Of a stretch of DNA of 64,000 bases, positions 50,186 to 58,786 are shown one piece after another. The notes beneath the pieces are model-generated. The model saw only the letters and a list, made by a program, of their open reading frames with translations. It was not told the origin of the DNA and ran no database searches. The stretch covers positions 62,001 through 126,000 of the forward strand of contig CACNIK010000001.1 of the NCBI GenBank assembly GCA_902620525.1, written 5' to 3'. Each line of letters begins with the position of its first letter. Position 1 is the stretch's first letter. Origin of the DNA: an uncultured Pelagibacteraceae bacterium (GTDB taxonomy: Bacteria > Pseudomonadota > Alphaproteobacteria > Pelagibacterales > Pelagibacteraceae). A program made the position numbers and the translations under genes.

Positions 50186-51280
50186 TTAATTCTCCTTTAT
50201 AAATGTTTTATTAATTATTTCATCATCAAAATTAATATTAAAATCTTTTTTCTCCCTACTATATAAATTTCGAATAAAACTAAATAAATTTTTTGCATAT
50301 AAACTTGATGCTGTTAACGGCAACCTATTCATTAAATTTTTAACACCTATAATTTTAATATTATTAACTACGTTTATTTTTCCAGGTTCAGAGTGTGCAG
50401 AGTTTCCTCCTTGCTCAGCAGCTAAATCATAAATAATTGAACCAGGTCTCATTAATTTTACTAATTGTTCAGTTAAAATTCTCGGTGCGGGTTTACCAGG
50501 TATTAAAGCAGTACAAATAACAATATCATTTTTTTTTAATGCTTCCTGCATCATTTCTGCTTGTTTATTTTTATAATCTTCGCTCACTTCTTTAGCATAA
50601 CCTCCAGAAGTTTCAGCATCTTCAGCTTGATCAACAGACAAAAATTTACCGCCTAAACTCTCTACTTGCTCTTTAGAAGCAGATCTTACATCAGTAGCAG
50701 AAACAATAGCGCCCAATCTTTTTGCAGTGGCAACAGCCTGCAATCCTGCAACACCAGCGCCAATAACTAAAACTTTAGCTGCAGGAACAGTGCCTGCTGC
50801 TGTCATCATCATAGGAAAAGCTTTTTCAAATTCAAATACTGAGTCAATAACAGCTCTGTATCCGGCTAAATTGGACTGAGAAGAAAGAACATCCATAGAT
50901 TGAGCTCTTGTAATTCTCGGCAAAAGTTCTAAAGAAAATAATTTAATATTTTTTTTCAGAATTTCACTAATTTTTTTTGCATTTAGTGATGGATTAAGCA
51001 TACCCAAAAGTATTGTATTTTCTTTTAGATTTTTAATTTCTTCCTCTGAAGGAAAGTTAACTTTAATAAGTAAATTACATGTTGTTAAAACTTCTTGAGA
51101 AGAATTTTTAATCTCAACGCCTTCTTTTTCAAATTCTTCATCTTTTATTCCTAAATGACTAGCATAGTTTTTCTCAATACATAATTTTAATCCCAGTCCG
51201 ATTATATTTTTTGCAGTCTCTGGTGTTAAAGAAACTCTTTTTTCTTGAGATAAATCTTCTTTTGTAGATCCAATAATCAT
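50186..51280 (-). CDS. pntAA: NAD(P) transhydrogenase subunit alpha part 1
   Basis: A 364-residue soluble NAD(H)-binding domain I. It resembles alanine dehydrogenase: RVSLTPETAK, the NAD-binding VLVIGAGVAGLQAVATAKRLGA segment, the TSGGYAKE loop and PGKPAPRILTEQLV. Starts ten bases downstream of the aa3 oxidase small-subunit stop and leads the pnt operon. Confidence 0.96.
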   Translation of the reverse strand: MIIGSTKEDLSQEKRVSLTPETAKNIIGLGLKLCIEKNYASHLGIKDEEFEKEGVEIKNSSQEVLTTCNLLIKVNFPSEEEIKNLKENTILLGMLNPSLNAKKISEILKKNIKLFSLELLPRITRAQSMDVLSSQSNLAGYRAVIDSVFEFEKAFPMMMTAAGTVPAAKVLVIGAGVAGLQAVATAKRLGAIVSATDVRSASKEQVESLGGKFLSVDQAEDAETSGGYAKEVSEDYKNKQAEMMQEALKKNDIVICTALIPGKPAPRILTEQLVKLMRPGSIIYDLAAEQGGNSAHSEPGKINVVNNIKIIGVKNLMNRLPLTASSLYAKNLFSFIRNLYSREKKDFNINFDDEIINKTFIKEN

Positions 51281-51289
51281 ATCAATTTT

Positions 51290-51400
51290 TTAAAGTAAAG
51301 TTATAGCCAAAATTACAAGTATAGCTACTACTGCTATAGTTCCCCAGAGAACAAACTTTGTAAAACCTTCCCAGGTACTTTTGTGATTATTATTATCCAT
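51290..51400 (-). CDS. aa3-type cytochrome c oxidase subunit IV-like peptide
   Basis: A 36-residue peptide (too short for usual gene lists). A short polar N-terminus (NNNHKSTWEGFTKF) is followed by one transmembrane helix (about 17-36). The pattern H-x-S-TWEGFTKF then a hydrophobic helix is that of bacterial aa3-type cytochrome oxidase subunit IV (COX4_pro_2 family). It probably stabilises the terminal oxidase. Seven bases after rpmJ and nine before pntAA, in the same orientation. Confidence 0.85.
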   Translation of the reverse strand: MDNNNHKSTWEGFTKFVLWGTIAVVAILVILAITLL

Positions 51401-51407
51401 TAAAAGA

Positions 51408-51533
51408 TTAACCTTGTCTCGCCTTAAATTTAGGATTCTTTTTATTTATTATGTAGACCTTACCTCTTCTTTTAACTAATTTAGAGTTCAAGTCTCTTTT
51501 TTTCAAAGATTTTAACGAGCTAGCAACTTTCAT
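51408..51533 (-). CDS. rpmJ: 50S ribosomal protein L36
   Basis: A 41-residue L36 of the cysteine-free type: [20 protein letters not shown] followed by [21 protein letters not shown]. The end [12 protein letters not shown] is diagnostic. It starts 11 bases after the 3' end of the 5S rRNA gene and is followed by the oxidase peptide, so it is probably transcribed together with 5S rRNA. Confidence 0.95.
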   Translation of the reverse strand: MKVASSLKSLKKRDLNSKLVKRRGKVYIINKKNPKFKARQG

Positions 51534-51544
51534 AATTTATTTTA

Positions 51545-51661
51545 GCCTGGCAACGTCCTACTCTCCCGTGTCTTAAGACAAAGTACCATCGGCGCTGAAG
51601 GACTTGACTTCCGAGTTCGGAATGGGATCGGGTATTGCCCCTTCGCAATAATTACCAGGCA
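51545..51661 (-). rRNA. rrf: 5S ribosomal RNA, not linked to 16S or 23S in this window
   Basis: About 117 bases on the minus strand. The termini TGCCTGGTAA and TTGCCAGGC pair as helix I, and the conserved internal CGATCCCATTCCGAACTCGG and GATGGTACT segments are present. No 23S rRNA lies within the 12 kb upstream. In cultured SAR11 genomes the 5S gene is known to be separated from 23S by a hypervariable region, which agrees with the genes that follow. Confidence 0.95.
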
Positions 51662-51746
51662 ATGATTTATATTATTTTCCAAATTATTTGTAAATATTAA
51701 AAATAACGCTCTTAAAGCATATTTTACTTATTATTCATAACAAATA

Positions 51747-52373
51747 CTAAAAAACTTTTTTAAAGTATCTATAGATATAGGGATTTAATTTATATCTTAA
51801 TGAACTGAAAATAAAATTTTTACCTTCAATTTCACAAACACTTTTTATATCCGTCGTCATCAAATTATATACAATTGCAATTCTTGTAGAAACTCCATCA
51901 CCTTCAAATGAATGCCAAGTTTCTCTTTCTTTTCTTGCAAAGAACACTGCTCTGTTCTGTTTCCAATCTACATTTTTGATATTTGATCCTTTTTTATCAT
52001 CATAAAACATAGTGCCTTTATTCTTTTCAGGATTTATATAAATTACACCACTTAATAATTTGTTTGGGGTGTCATCGTGAATTGGAAATTTATATTTTGA
52101 GCCTGTCAAAATTACATGAAATTCTGAAAAATTATACAATTTTATTTTTTCTGGATAAAGTTCTTCAAGTATTTTTAAAGCTTTTGGGTGATAAATATTT
52201 TGTAAATTTTTTAAAGTTTGATCACTTAAACATTCGGTAAAACATTTATTGTCTCTATCTATTTTATTATGGAAAATCTTCATTTTATCAGAGTCAACCT
52301 CGGGCAACTTAAGATTTTTAAACATAAAAAAATCCTTATCTTCCAAAAAATTATCTATAACTTTAATTTTCAT
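51747..52373 (-). CDS. 2OG-Fe(II) oxygenase family protein
   Basis: A 208-residue protein with the prolyl-hydroxylase-like fold: PIHDDTPNKLLSGVIYINP supplies the H-x-D pair, WHSFEGDGVSTRIAIVYNL gives the distal His and the Arg that would bind 2-oxoglutarate. Last gene of a five-gene minus-strand operon, overlapping the FkbM gene by 11 bases. The substrate is unknown; context suggests hydroxylation of a sugar, lipid or peptide part of a surface structure. Confidence 0.8.
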   Translation of the reverse strand: MKIKVIDNFLEDKDFFMFKNLKLPEVDSDKMKIFHNKIDRDNKCFTECLSDQTLKNLQNIYHPKALKILEELYPEKIKLYNFSEFHVILTGSKYKFPIHDDTPNKLLSGVIYINPEKNKGTMFYDDKKGSNIKNVDWKQNRAVFFARKERETWHSFEGDGVSTRIAIVYNLMTTDIKSVCEIEGKNFIFSSLRYKLNPYIYRYFKKVF

Positions 52374-53217
52374 AGTTCTTTTTAAAAATATAATTATAAG
52401 TTTTTATAAATTTTTTACTACTACCATCTCCTAATCTACTTTTAGATTGAAGAGTGAAATTATTTTTTTTCATTATATCACTGACTGCCTCTAATTGCTC
52501 TAAATAATTTTCATTTATTTCAATTAAAACACTTTCAACTTTATTGCTACTTAACAATTTCGAAGCACCTACTAATATTTTGTGTTCTATTCCATCTACA
52601 TCAATTTTTAAATAATTTGGCATATTTAAAATTTTGTTCTCTATAATATAGTCAATCGAGGTACCAAATAATTTATAATTTTGTTTGGGTCTAATTTTTT
52701 TTCCCTCAAAATCTGTGTCATAACCAAAACTATTCATAGAATAACCCTCTTTAAATTCAGTTTCTTTGAAAATTTCAAATACATTTTTTTTGTCGGTTAA
52801 AGCACATTGATTAATTTTAATTTGATTTTCTAAATTATTTATTGAGATATTTCGGCTAAGAACTCTCAAGTTACTCGTGGATGGTTCGAAACTTACTATG
52901 TCAATTTTTTTGTGAACTTTTGCAGCATAAATAGAATAAATGCCTATGTTAGCTCCAATATCCCAAAAAATTATATTATTACCTTTAAAATTGTTAATCC
53001 AATTAATTGTATCTGGCTCTTCTTTATATAATGATTTTACCCTCCAATAAGTAATTTTATTTGGAACAAAAAATTTAATCTCATTATTTGAAATGTTAAC
53101 TTTTTGATATGCGTTATTTTCAAATTTTTCAAATATAGCATAAAAAATCTTGTTGTTTGATAATATATTTAGAATATTTAATAACTTGTATAATAAATTT
53201 ATAATTATTTTTTTCAT
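52363..53217 (-). CDS. FkbM family methyltransferase
   Basis: A 284-residue SAM-dependent O-methyltransferase of the FkbM type. The SAM loop is IIFWDIGANIGIYSIYAAK (about 86-104), followed by SFEPSTSNLRVLSRNISIN and the LKIDVDGIEHKILVGA motif. FkbM enzymes in surface glycan loci methylate sugars. Three bases downstream of the GT-like gene and overlapping the 2OG oxygenase gene. Confidence 0.9.
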   Translation of the reverse strand: MKKIIINLLYKLLNILNILSNNKIFYAIFEKFENNAYQKVNISNNEIKFFVPNKITYWRVKSLYKEEPDTINWINNFKGNNIIFWDIGANIGIYSIYAAKVHKKIDIVSFEPSTSNLRVLSRNISINNLENQIKINQCALTDKKNVFEIFKETEFKEGYSMNSFGYDTDFEGKKIRPKQNYKLFGTSIDYIIENKILNMPNYLKIDVDGIEHKILVGASKLLSSNKVESVLIEINENYLEQLEAVSDIMKKNNFTLQSKSRLGDGSSKKFIKTYNYIFKKNYEN

Positions 53218-53220
53218 ATT

Positions 53221-54792
53221 TTATTTATTAAAAAAACGTTTTATTAAAGTTTTATTAACTTTATAATTTAAGTTAGGTTTTTTATTAATTTTTTTTATCT
53301 GTAAACTCAGTTGATCGAAATCTGAACTTAGTTGAATTTTTCTAGAATAATTTTTCAAATATTTAAATAAATTTCTATCTAAAGCACTTGTCTCTAATAA
53401 TATTGTGTATGAATTATTTGAAATACTTTCATACAAACCACTAGTATAACTTGTAGTCACAACTATGTATGATGATTTAATAATTTGTGATCCATCGCCT
53501 CTGATTTCATCAACAAAATTCTTATTAAAACTATTACTGGGTAGAATTGGATGAAACTTTATTTTGAGATTGTTATATCCAATTCTTTTTAATTTATCGA
53601 AAAAATCAATTAAAACTTGGTCCGATTCTTTAATTCCTGATAATAAAAAAAGAATATATTTTTTTTTTGTTTTAAAATTAAATCTAAATCTATTATTTTT
53701 TGTAACTTTAAATTTAATTCCTTTAAAAAATAAATTTCTATTTTTTAAATAACTTTTGCTTATAATTAATATTTTTTTTGGTATAGCGCCTGAGATAAAT
53801 TCACTTTTGGTTGGGCTTAAATTAAAAAATTGAGGATGAAGAGTGGAGCCATTATATCCGATGTAATTAACGCTATTATAAAAATTATTTATACCTAGAG
53901 ACCATCCCTTGTCTATTATTTGATTTTCATTCCAGCTAATTACATTATTAATCTCAAATCCTCTTTTTTTTAAATTTTTAAAAAAAATATAATTTTGATA
54001 GGCTATTATTATTGATCGCAAATTATTATCAAATTTAAATTCTTCATTTATTAAAGTGTGAAAATTAATTCCTTTAAATTTATAATTTAATTTAAATTTT
54101 TTACTAATAATATTTTTTATAATTGAACAAATGTCTTTCAATTCTATAAAATATTCTCTTAATAGAATGTTTTTATTATTTAAATGTGAAATTATGTTTT
54201 TTGGTGAGTAGCTTAAAAAAGTTGGTACATAAAAATAATTATTTTTTTTTCCAGTTATAAAATTGCCAAAATACCTTTTAATTTGTTGACTTTGATTTAT
54301 TTCAAAATAATCCACCAAATTCAGTTTTTTTTTATCTTTTTTAAATTTAAAAAGTAATTTTACTAGAATAATATTAGTTGTTAGTATAAAAAATTCTTTG
54401 AAAAATATAAAAGTTTTTTTGAATATAGAATTATAATTTTTTAACTCAATTTCAATATTATCATAATTTTTTTTTTCTAATAAAAATTTTAAACCCTCGG
54501 AATTTGTAATAAGTTTTATTTTTGTTTTAGACTTAATAATCTTAGTGAGAGAGACATAAACTACAATATTATGAAATATCGAGGATATTCGTTCATCTCT
54601 GCTTGCAAACCGAGTGAGCCACCAATTATAATTTTCAGAATTTTTTCTCGATAACCTATCTATCCATAAATTGAATTCTTTAAAATTTTCATAAAAAATT
54701 TTTGAGTATTGATCTTTAATTATTTTTGGATAGTAAGCGTAAGATTTTGTGGTATCCCAAATCAATTCTGATGAATAAATTTTTTTTTTCAT
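53221..54792 (-). CDS. Surface carbohydrate biosynthesis protein, GT-B-like (unassigned)
   Basis: A 523-residue protein with no membrane segment clearly predicted, though the Phe/Ile-rich 135-165 stretch is hydrophobic. The C-terminal half (LKIKFHPILPSNSF, VVTTSYTSGLYESISNNSYTILLE) looks like the nucleotide-sugar side of GT-B transferases such as capsule polymer transferases. The start (SELIWDTTKSYAYYP) recalls a group of surface carbohydrate biosynthesis proteins seen in Leptospira and marine bacteria. I cannot assign a reaction. Overlaps the aminotransferase gene by four bases. Confidence 0.6.
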   Translation of the reverse strand: MKKKIYSSELIWDTTKSYAYYPKIIKDQYSKIFYENFKEFNLWIDRLSRKNSENYNWWLTRFASRDERISSIFHNIVVYVSLTKIIKSKTKIKLITNSEGLKFLLEKKNYDNIEIELKNYNSIFKKTFIFFKEFFILTTNIILVKLLFKFKKDKKKLNLVDYFEINQSQQIKRYFGNFITGKKNNYFYVPTFLSYSPKNIISHLNNKNILLREYFIELKDICSIIKNIISKKFKLNYKFKGINFHTLINEEFKFDNNLRSIIIAYQNYIFFKNLKKRGFEINNVISWNENQIIDKGWSLGINNFYNSVNYIGYNGSTLHPQFFNLSPTKSEFISGAIPKKILIISKSYLKNRNLFFKGIKFKVTKNNRFRFNFKTKKKYILFLLSGIKESDQVLIDFFDKLKRIGYNNLKIKFHPILPSNSFNKNFVDEIRGDGSQIIKSSYIVVTTSYTSGLYESISNNSYTILLETSALDRNLFKYLKNYSRKIQLSSDFDQLSLQIKKINKKPNLNYKVNKTLIKRFFNK

Positions 54793-56021
54793 AAATTCTT
54801 ATTAAAAAAAATATTTAAACCTTCTTTCATTTTTTTTATAATGTAATTAAGCTGTTTTTTTGTAATCGAATAAGACAAACAAACAACTCCATTTCCGGGA
54901 AAATAAATTCCATTCCTCTTTAGATATTCAATAAATTTATATCTTTGAATTAGTTTTTTTTTCTCAAAAAAATCTCTTTGTGGTCTGTTTTTGATTTTTT
55001 TATTTGAAAAGATTACTCTGATAAGTGAGTGAAACCTTATCAATTTTGCATCAATATTATTGTTTATTATATAATTGTTAATTTGATTATGAATTAATTT
55101 AGAGTCTTTCTCAATTTTTGAGAAGATTTTTTTTTTATTCTTAATTATAAACGATAATGTTGCGTTACCTACAAAAGACGATAATGGATTGCCTGAGTAG
55201 GTTCCACCAAAAAAAATTTTTTTTCTTTTTTTTTTTATTTTTGAGACAATATTCTTTGAAACACCTATAATCCCAATTGGCATTCCTCCTCCAATAATTT
55301 TTCCAAATGTAGAAATATCGGACTTAATTTTGTAAGTATTTTGCACACTTGAGCAATTTATTCTAATCCCTGATAAAATTTCATCGAAGTAAAGAATAAT
55401 ATTATTTTTTTTACAAAATGAATCTAAAAATTTTAGATAACTTATCCCTTCACTAGTTGGAAAGCCTCCTTGTATCGGTTCAACTAATACGCAAGAAATT
55501 TTCTTCAAATATTTGTTTAATATTTTTTTTGATTTATTAACGTCATTAAAGGGGATAAATTTTAAATTTTTACTTAATTTTTCGTCAATTCCATCCGATA
55601 ATTTATAAGATTTATTTTTTGTATTAGCATTATAAAGTAGTTGATCAATAGATCCGTGCCAGCTGCCAGAAACATTAATGATTAAATTTTTATTTGTGAC
55701 TGCGCGTGCAATTCTTAAAGCTTTAATATTAGCTTCAGCTCCTGTACTGCATAAAACAAACTTTTCAAATTGTGGGAAAATCTTTTTCAAATTTTTCGAA
55801 AGATTTAAAGCTGATACATTAGGATGTGCAAAATTTGATAGTCCAGAATTTACATATTTTTTTAAACTTGTTTTATATATTGTGCTATTGTGACCCAATA
55901 GCATAGTTCCAGCCCCGCAAGACAAATCAATAAATTTCTTATTTTTACTAAATACTAATGATCCTTTTGCTTTTTTAAAAAAAGTTGCCTTCTCGCTATA
56001 ACCTTCGTTCAATAAGTTCAT
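54789..56021 (-). CDS. Class III PLP-dependent aminotransferase (HemL-like)
   Basis: A 410-residue fold-type I enzyme resembling glutamate-1-semialdehyde aminomutase: LSCGAGTMLLGHN, LCSTGAEANIKALRIARAVT, the LVEPIQGGFPTSEG and YFDEILSGIR blocks, and the PLP lysine in STFGKIIGGGMPIG. It is unlikely to be the housekeeping HemL because it lies within a surface-glycan operon and has diverged. Probably aminates a keto sugar or a keto-acid intermediate. Overlaps both neighbours by four bases. Confidence 0.85.
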   Translation of the reverse strand: MNLLNEGYSEKATFFKKAKGSLVFSKNKKFIDLSCGAGTMLLGHNSTIYKTSLKKYVNSGLSNFAHPNVSALNLSKNLKKIFPQFEKFVLCSTGAEANIKALRIARAVTNKNLIINVSGSWHGSIDQLLYNANTKNKSYKLSDGIDEKLSKNLKFIPFNDVNKSKKILNKYLKKISCVLVEPIQGGFPTSEGISYLKFLDSFCKKNNIILYFDEILSGIRINCSSVQNTYKIKSDISTFGKIIGGGMPIGIIGVSKNIVSKIKKKRKKIFFGGTYSGNPLSSFVGNATLSFIIKNKKKIFSKIEKDSKLIHNQINNYIINNNIDAKLIRFHSLIRVIFSNKKIKNRPQRDFFEKKKLIQRYKFIEYLKRNGIYFPGNGVVCLSYSITKKQLNYIIKKMKEGLNIFFNKNL

Positions 56022-56920
56022 AAATTTGTTTTATAAATTTTTTTCCAAGCTGTAGCGTGGTTTTTTCCAAGCACAGTCCCTTCAGCGTTACACTCGGTGC
56101 ATGGTTTGTCACATCGGTTACCCTCAAGAAGATTTTTTCTAAATTTAGAGATAGTTGAACCAGTCCAAATTTCAAAGAAATCTTCCTTTGCAATGTTTCC
56201 TGTTGTCATTTTTCTTTGCCAATCTTGAGGGCATAAAAATACGTCCCCATTCCAATCAATTAACACAGAGTAAGACGGGTAATTGCAATAAGTGAAGGTG
56301 CCTATTGAATCTTGATTTCCAATATCTATAGTTCCTGTTCTATTTGTAAGCTTTAGACCATAGTCTTTGTCAGCACCATGCCATCTGTCTCTTAATATTA
56401 CAAAATCTTCAGGAACTTTAGCCTCTCTTGTCATGTTCTTAAATTTTGTAACTTGTTCAGGACCATCGTATAAACTTATTAAAAGTTTGTTTACATTAGA
56501 GTTGTATAATTTATTAATAATTTCAGGTTTTAACGTATCCCCATTAGTTACTATTTCTACAAAAGATGCTTCGGCAAGTTTTTTCGACATCTCAAAAACC
56601 CCTTTATGTAACATTGGTTCACCGTATCCACATAAAGTTACTGATCCTTGATAATTAATTTTTTTTAAATCATTTGTTAGTTTTTCAACTAAAGACATGG
56701 TCATTTTTTGATAAGTGTTTGGAGCAATTTTGGGATCTGCTTTTGGACAGAATGAACAGGATCTATTACAAACATCAATAATACTTAGTTCAATCCAACT
56801 TGGTATTGGAACATTATTATGAAAAACTAATTTATCATCAACGATGACTGTTCGTCTTTTAAGGTTTAATTTAATAGCTTTTTGAAGCTTTTTGGTTCTT
56901 TTATATTTTTGATCTGTCAT
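56018..56920 (-). CDS. Radical SAM/SPASM domain protein
   Basis: A 300-residue radical SAM enzyme. The [4Fe-4S]-SAM cysteines are Cys51, Cys55 and Cys58 (CNRSCSFC), the SAM-contact strand LCGYGEPMLHKGVFE follows, and a C-terminal SPASM-like set of cysteines (FLCPQDW, CDKPCTEC) would hold auxiliary clusters. It heads the five-gene operon (radical SAM, aminotransferase, GT-like, FkbM, 2OG oxygenase). Such enzymes remodel sugars or peptides by hydrogen abstraction; the substrate here is unknown. Residue use is less Asn/Lys/Ile biased than in its neighbours. Confidence 0.9.
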   Translation of the reverse strand: MTDQKYKRTKKLQKAIKLNLKRRTVIVDDKLVFHNNVPIPSWIELSIIDVCNRSCSFCPKADPKIAPNTYQKMTMSLVEKLTNDLKKINYQGSVTLCGYGEPMLHKGVFEMSKKLAEASFVEIVTNGDTLKPEIINKLYNSNVNKLLISLYDGPEQVTKFKNMTREAKVPEDFVILRDRWHGADKDYGLKLTNRTGTIDIGNQDSIGTFTYCNYPSYSVLIDWNGDVFLCPQDWQRKMTTGNIAKEDFFEIWTGSTISKFRKNLLEGNRCDKPCTECNAEGTVLGKNHATAWKKIYKTNL

Positions 56921-57250
56921 TAATTATATTTTTTATTTATTTTAATTTTTTAACGTTCAATATTTGAACAGTCAATTACTTTAGTGATTAGATATACGAT
57001 TTTTAATAAAATAATCTATATATTTTGTGATTTGAGCTCATTATGCTGTGAAATGCGACGGTTTATTTATAACAGAATTTATATACTTTGAATATCTGCT
57101 CGAAATACTTAATACATTGTTTCTTACATATTTACCGTTAGAAACATCGTATTTTAATTTATAAACAAAGTCCTAAAGTAGTTTTTTAATAATTGGTGTG
57201 ACAAGAATTTAATAAAAGCAATAAATTACTTTGAAAGATTTATGAAAAGA
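56921..57250. other. 330-base gap without genes, upstream of radical SAM operon
   Basis: No open frame of useful length, RNA gene or hairpin with a U run was seen. It holds the GTTCA-N5-TGAAC inverted repeat described separately and a TTGACT hexamer at 56970-56975 on the minus strand, so the left part is probably the promoter region of the radical SAM operon. The remainder is slightly less AT-rich than average intergenic DNA and may be a decayed gene or the untranslated end of the ligase transcript; neither is demonstrated. Confidence 0.6.
56955..56969. promoter_or_regulatory. Inverted repeat GTTCA-N5-TGAAC, copy 1
   Basis: GTTCAATATTTGAAC: six-base arms with a three-base centre, 34 bases before the ATG of the radical SAM gene at 56920. 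It directly abuts a minus-strand TTGACT hexamer (56970-56975), which would make it lie in the promoter spacer (TAAAAA as a weak -10 at 56947-56952). Shape and place fit an operator; no regulator is identified. Confidence 0.45.
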
Positions 57251-58645
57251 CTAATAAAGTTTTAAATTTTTCTTTTTTTTGTAACCATTTATTATTGCAA
57301 GTAAGAAAAACAAAAAGGACGAATTGCTAGAGCCAAAAAAACTTCCAGAACTTCTAATTGGGAAAAGCTCAACTAAAATGAGTACTAAGAAACAAAATAT
57401 GAACACGTTTTCTTTCATACTTAATTTTTTTAAGGTTGATATTTTATTTTTCAAAATAGAAAATATTAAATATATAAATAATAAAGTACCAATTATGCCT
57501 ACATCATTTAAAATATCTAAATAATAATTATGTGGATGTGACTCACAAGCTCTATTGGGTAAATGAAGTTTAGTTTTGCATCTTGTTTTAAAAGATTTTA
57601 TCCCACTTCCTATAAATGGTTTTTCAGTCCATAGTTCAATTGCTGTCAAATAAATTGCTGAATGGCCACTGCCGAAGACCATTACATTATATTTTTTTTT
57701 TATTTTTTGATTTACTGTACCATCTTCTTTTAGAAGTTTTTTATCAAAAAAAATTTTTTCCTTTTCTAATTCGGGATATTTATTTTTAAAATTACTTGAT
57801 AAAAAATTTGAAGCAGAGACGATATTATCGAAAAAACTTACATAATAATTTTTTAAATTTTCTTGCGATTTAATTGATGAAAAAAAAATCATTATACTTA
57901 ATAAAATTGAGGCTATTATCTGATATCGAATTTTTTTAATGAATAAAAAAAATAGAAATAGTGTAAGTAGAAACATTATAAGAGGCATACGGTTTCCAGA
58001 AAATAAAATTGATGTGAAAAAGATTACAGATAGAAATATAAAAATATATGAATTTTTTATTTTAATTTTTTTTGTAAATAAGATTGGGTAAAAAAGTAAA
58101 ACAAAAAAACAAAATCTTTGAATATAACCACCAGCTATGAGCTCCTCTTTTAAAAAACCACTCAAATGATATTGGCTATATTCATAAGCTTTAAACCCAA
58201 AAATATTTACCCCAAAGAAAAATTGAAAAATTATATCAAAAGATAAAAGTAATACAGATATAGTAACTGAGATCAAAAAGTATCTAAAATTAAATTTTCC
58301 AACATTAATAAAAATACTCGTTATTAAAAAAAAAGGTAAATATCTTAAATATTTTAATGATTTAAAAAATTGCTCATTATGTAAATCTTTAATGTTTGCT
58401 AAATAAGTAAAAAGTATTATTAAAATAAAAAAAGATGTTGCTATAAATGTAATCTTTTTATTTAATAAATTAAATTTGTCATATAAGCTTATTGTTCCTA
58501 TAAGACTAATTGATATGATAGTTAAATTTAAAACTGCATTTCCAATTAAAAAAGAAATTGGAAAAATAAAAAATAATATATTTAGTATTTTGTAATTTAT
58601 TTCATTAAAATTTTTTATTTGCATTTTTATAAAATATTTTGTCAT
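57251..58645 (-). CDS. O-antigen ligase/polymerase family membrane protein
   Basis: A 464-residue integral membrane protein with about ten to eleven helices and one larger periplasmic loop (about 250-385). The loop carries VFGSGHSAIYLTAIELW, KPFIGSGIKSFKTRC and ESHPHNYYLDILNDVGIIGTL, the glycine/HPHN pattern of the Wzy_C (WaaL/Wzy) family. It would ligate or polymerise O-antigen units on the periplasmic face. Its ATG lies four bases after the CCA of the tRNA-Val-like gene; an alternative start is Met8. Confidence 0.88.
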   Translation of the reverse strand: MTKYFIKMQIKNFNEINYKILNILFFIFPISFLIGNAVLNLTIISISLIGTISLYDKFNLLNKKITFIATSFFILIILFTYLANIKDLHNEQFFKSLKYLRYLPFFLITSIFINVGKFNFRYFLISVTISVLLLSFDIIFQFFFGVNIFGFKAYEYSQYHLSGFLKEELIAGGYIQRFCFFVLLFYPILFTKKIKIKNSYIFIFLSVIFFTSILFSGNRMPLIMFLLTLFLFFLFIKKIRYQIIASILLSIMIFFSSIKSQENLKNYYVSFFDNIVSASNFLSSNFKNKYPELEKEKIFFDKKLLKEDGTVNQKIKKKYNVMVFGSGHSAIYLTAIELWTEKPFIGSGIKSFKTRCKTKLHLPNRACESHPHNYYLDILNDVGIIGTLLFIYLIFSILKNKISTLKKLSMKENVFIFCFLVLILVELFPIRSSGSFFGSSNSSFLFFLLAIINGYKKKKNLKLY

Positions 58646-58649
58646 TAGT

Positions 58650-58724
58650 TGGTGGACCGTGTAGGTAACGCTCCTACTACCCCTCCCATGTCAAGGGAGT
58701 ACTCTACTTTTGAGCTAACGGTCC
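58650..58724 (-). tRNA. tRNA-Val-like gene (anticodon GAC) with aberrant D and T loops
   Basis: A 75-base cloverleaf on the minus strand. The seven-base acceptor (GGACCGT/ACGGTCC), anticodon stem (CTCCC/GGGAG), and T stem (GTAGG/CCTAC) pair perfectly, the anticodon loop TTGACAT gives GAC (valine) and CCA is encoded. The D loop is AAAAGTA, without the G18-G19 pair, and the T loop is AGCGTTA in place of TTCRANY, so the normal D-loop/T-loop contacts cannot form. All other tRNAs in the window are canonical. It may be a functional unusual tRNA, a non-translational tRNA, or a decayed copy. Confidence 0.75.
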
Positions 58725-58786
58725 CTAAAATATTATTTTAATCAATTATTATATGATTAATAAAAATTTTTCTATAATTTAAAAAA

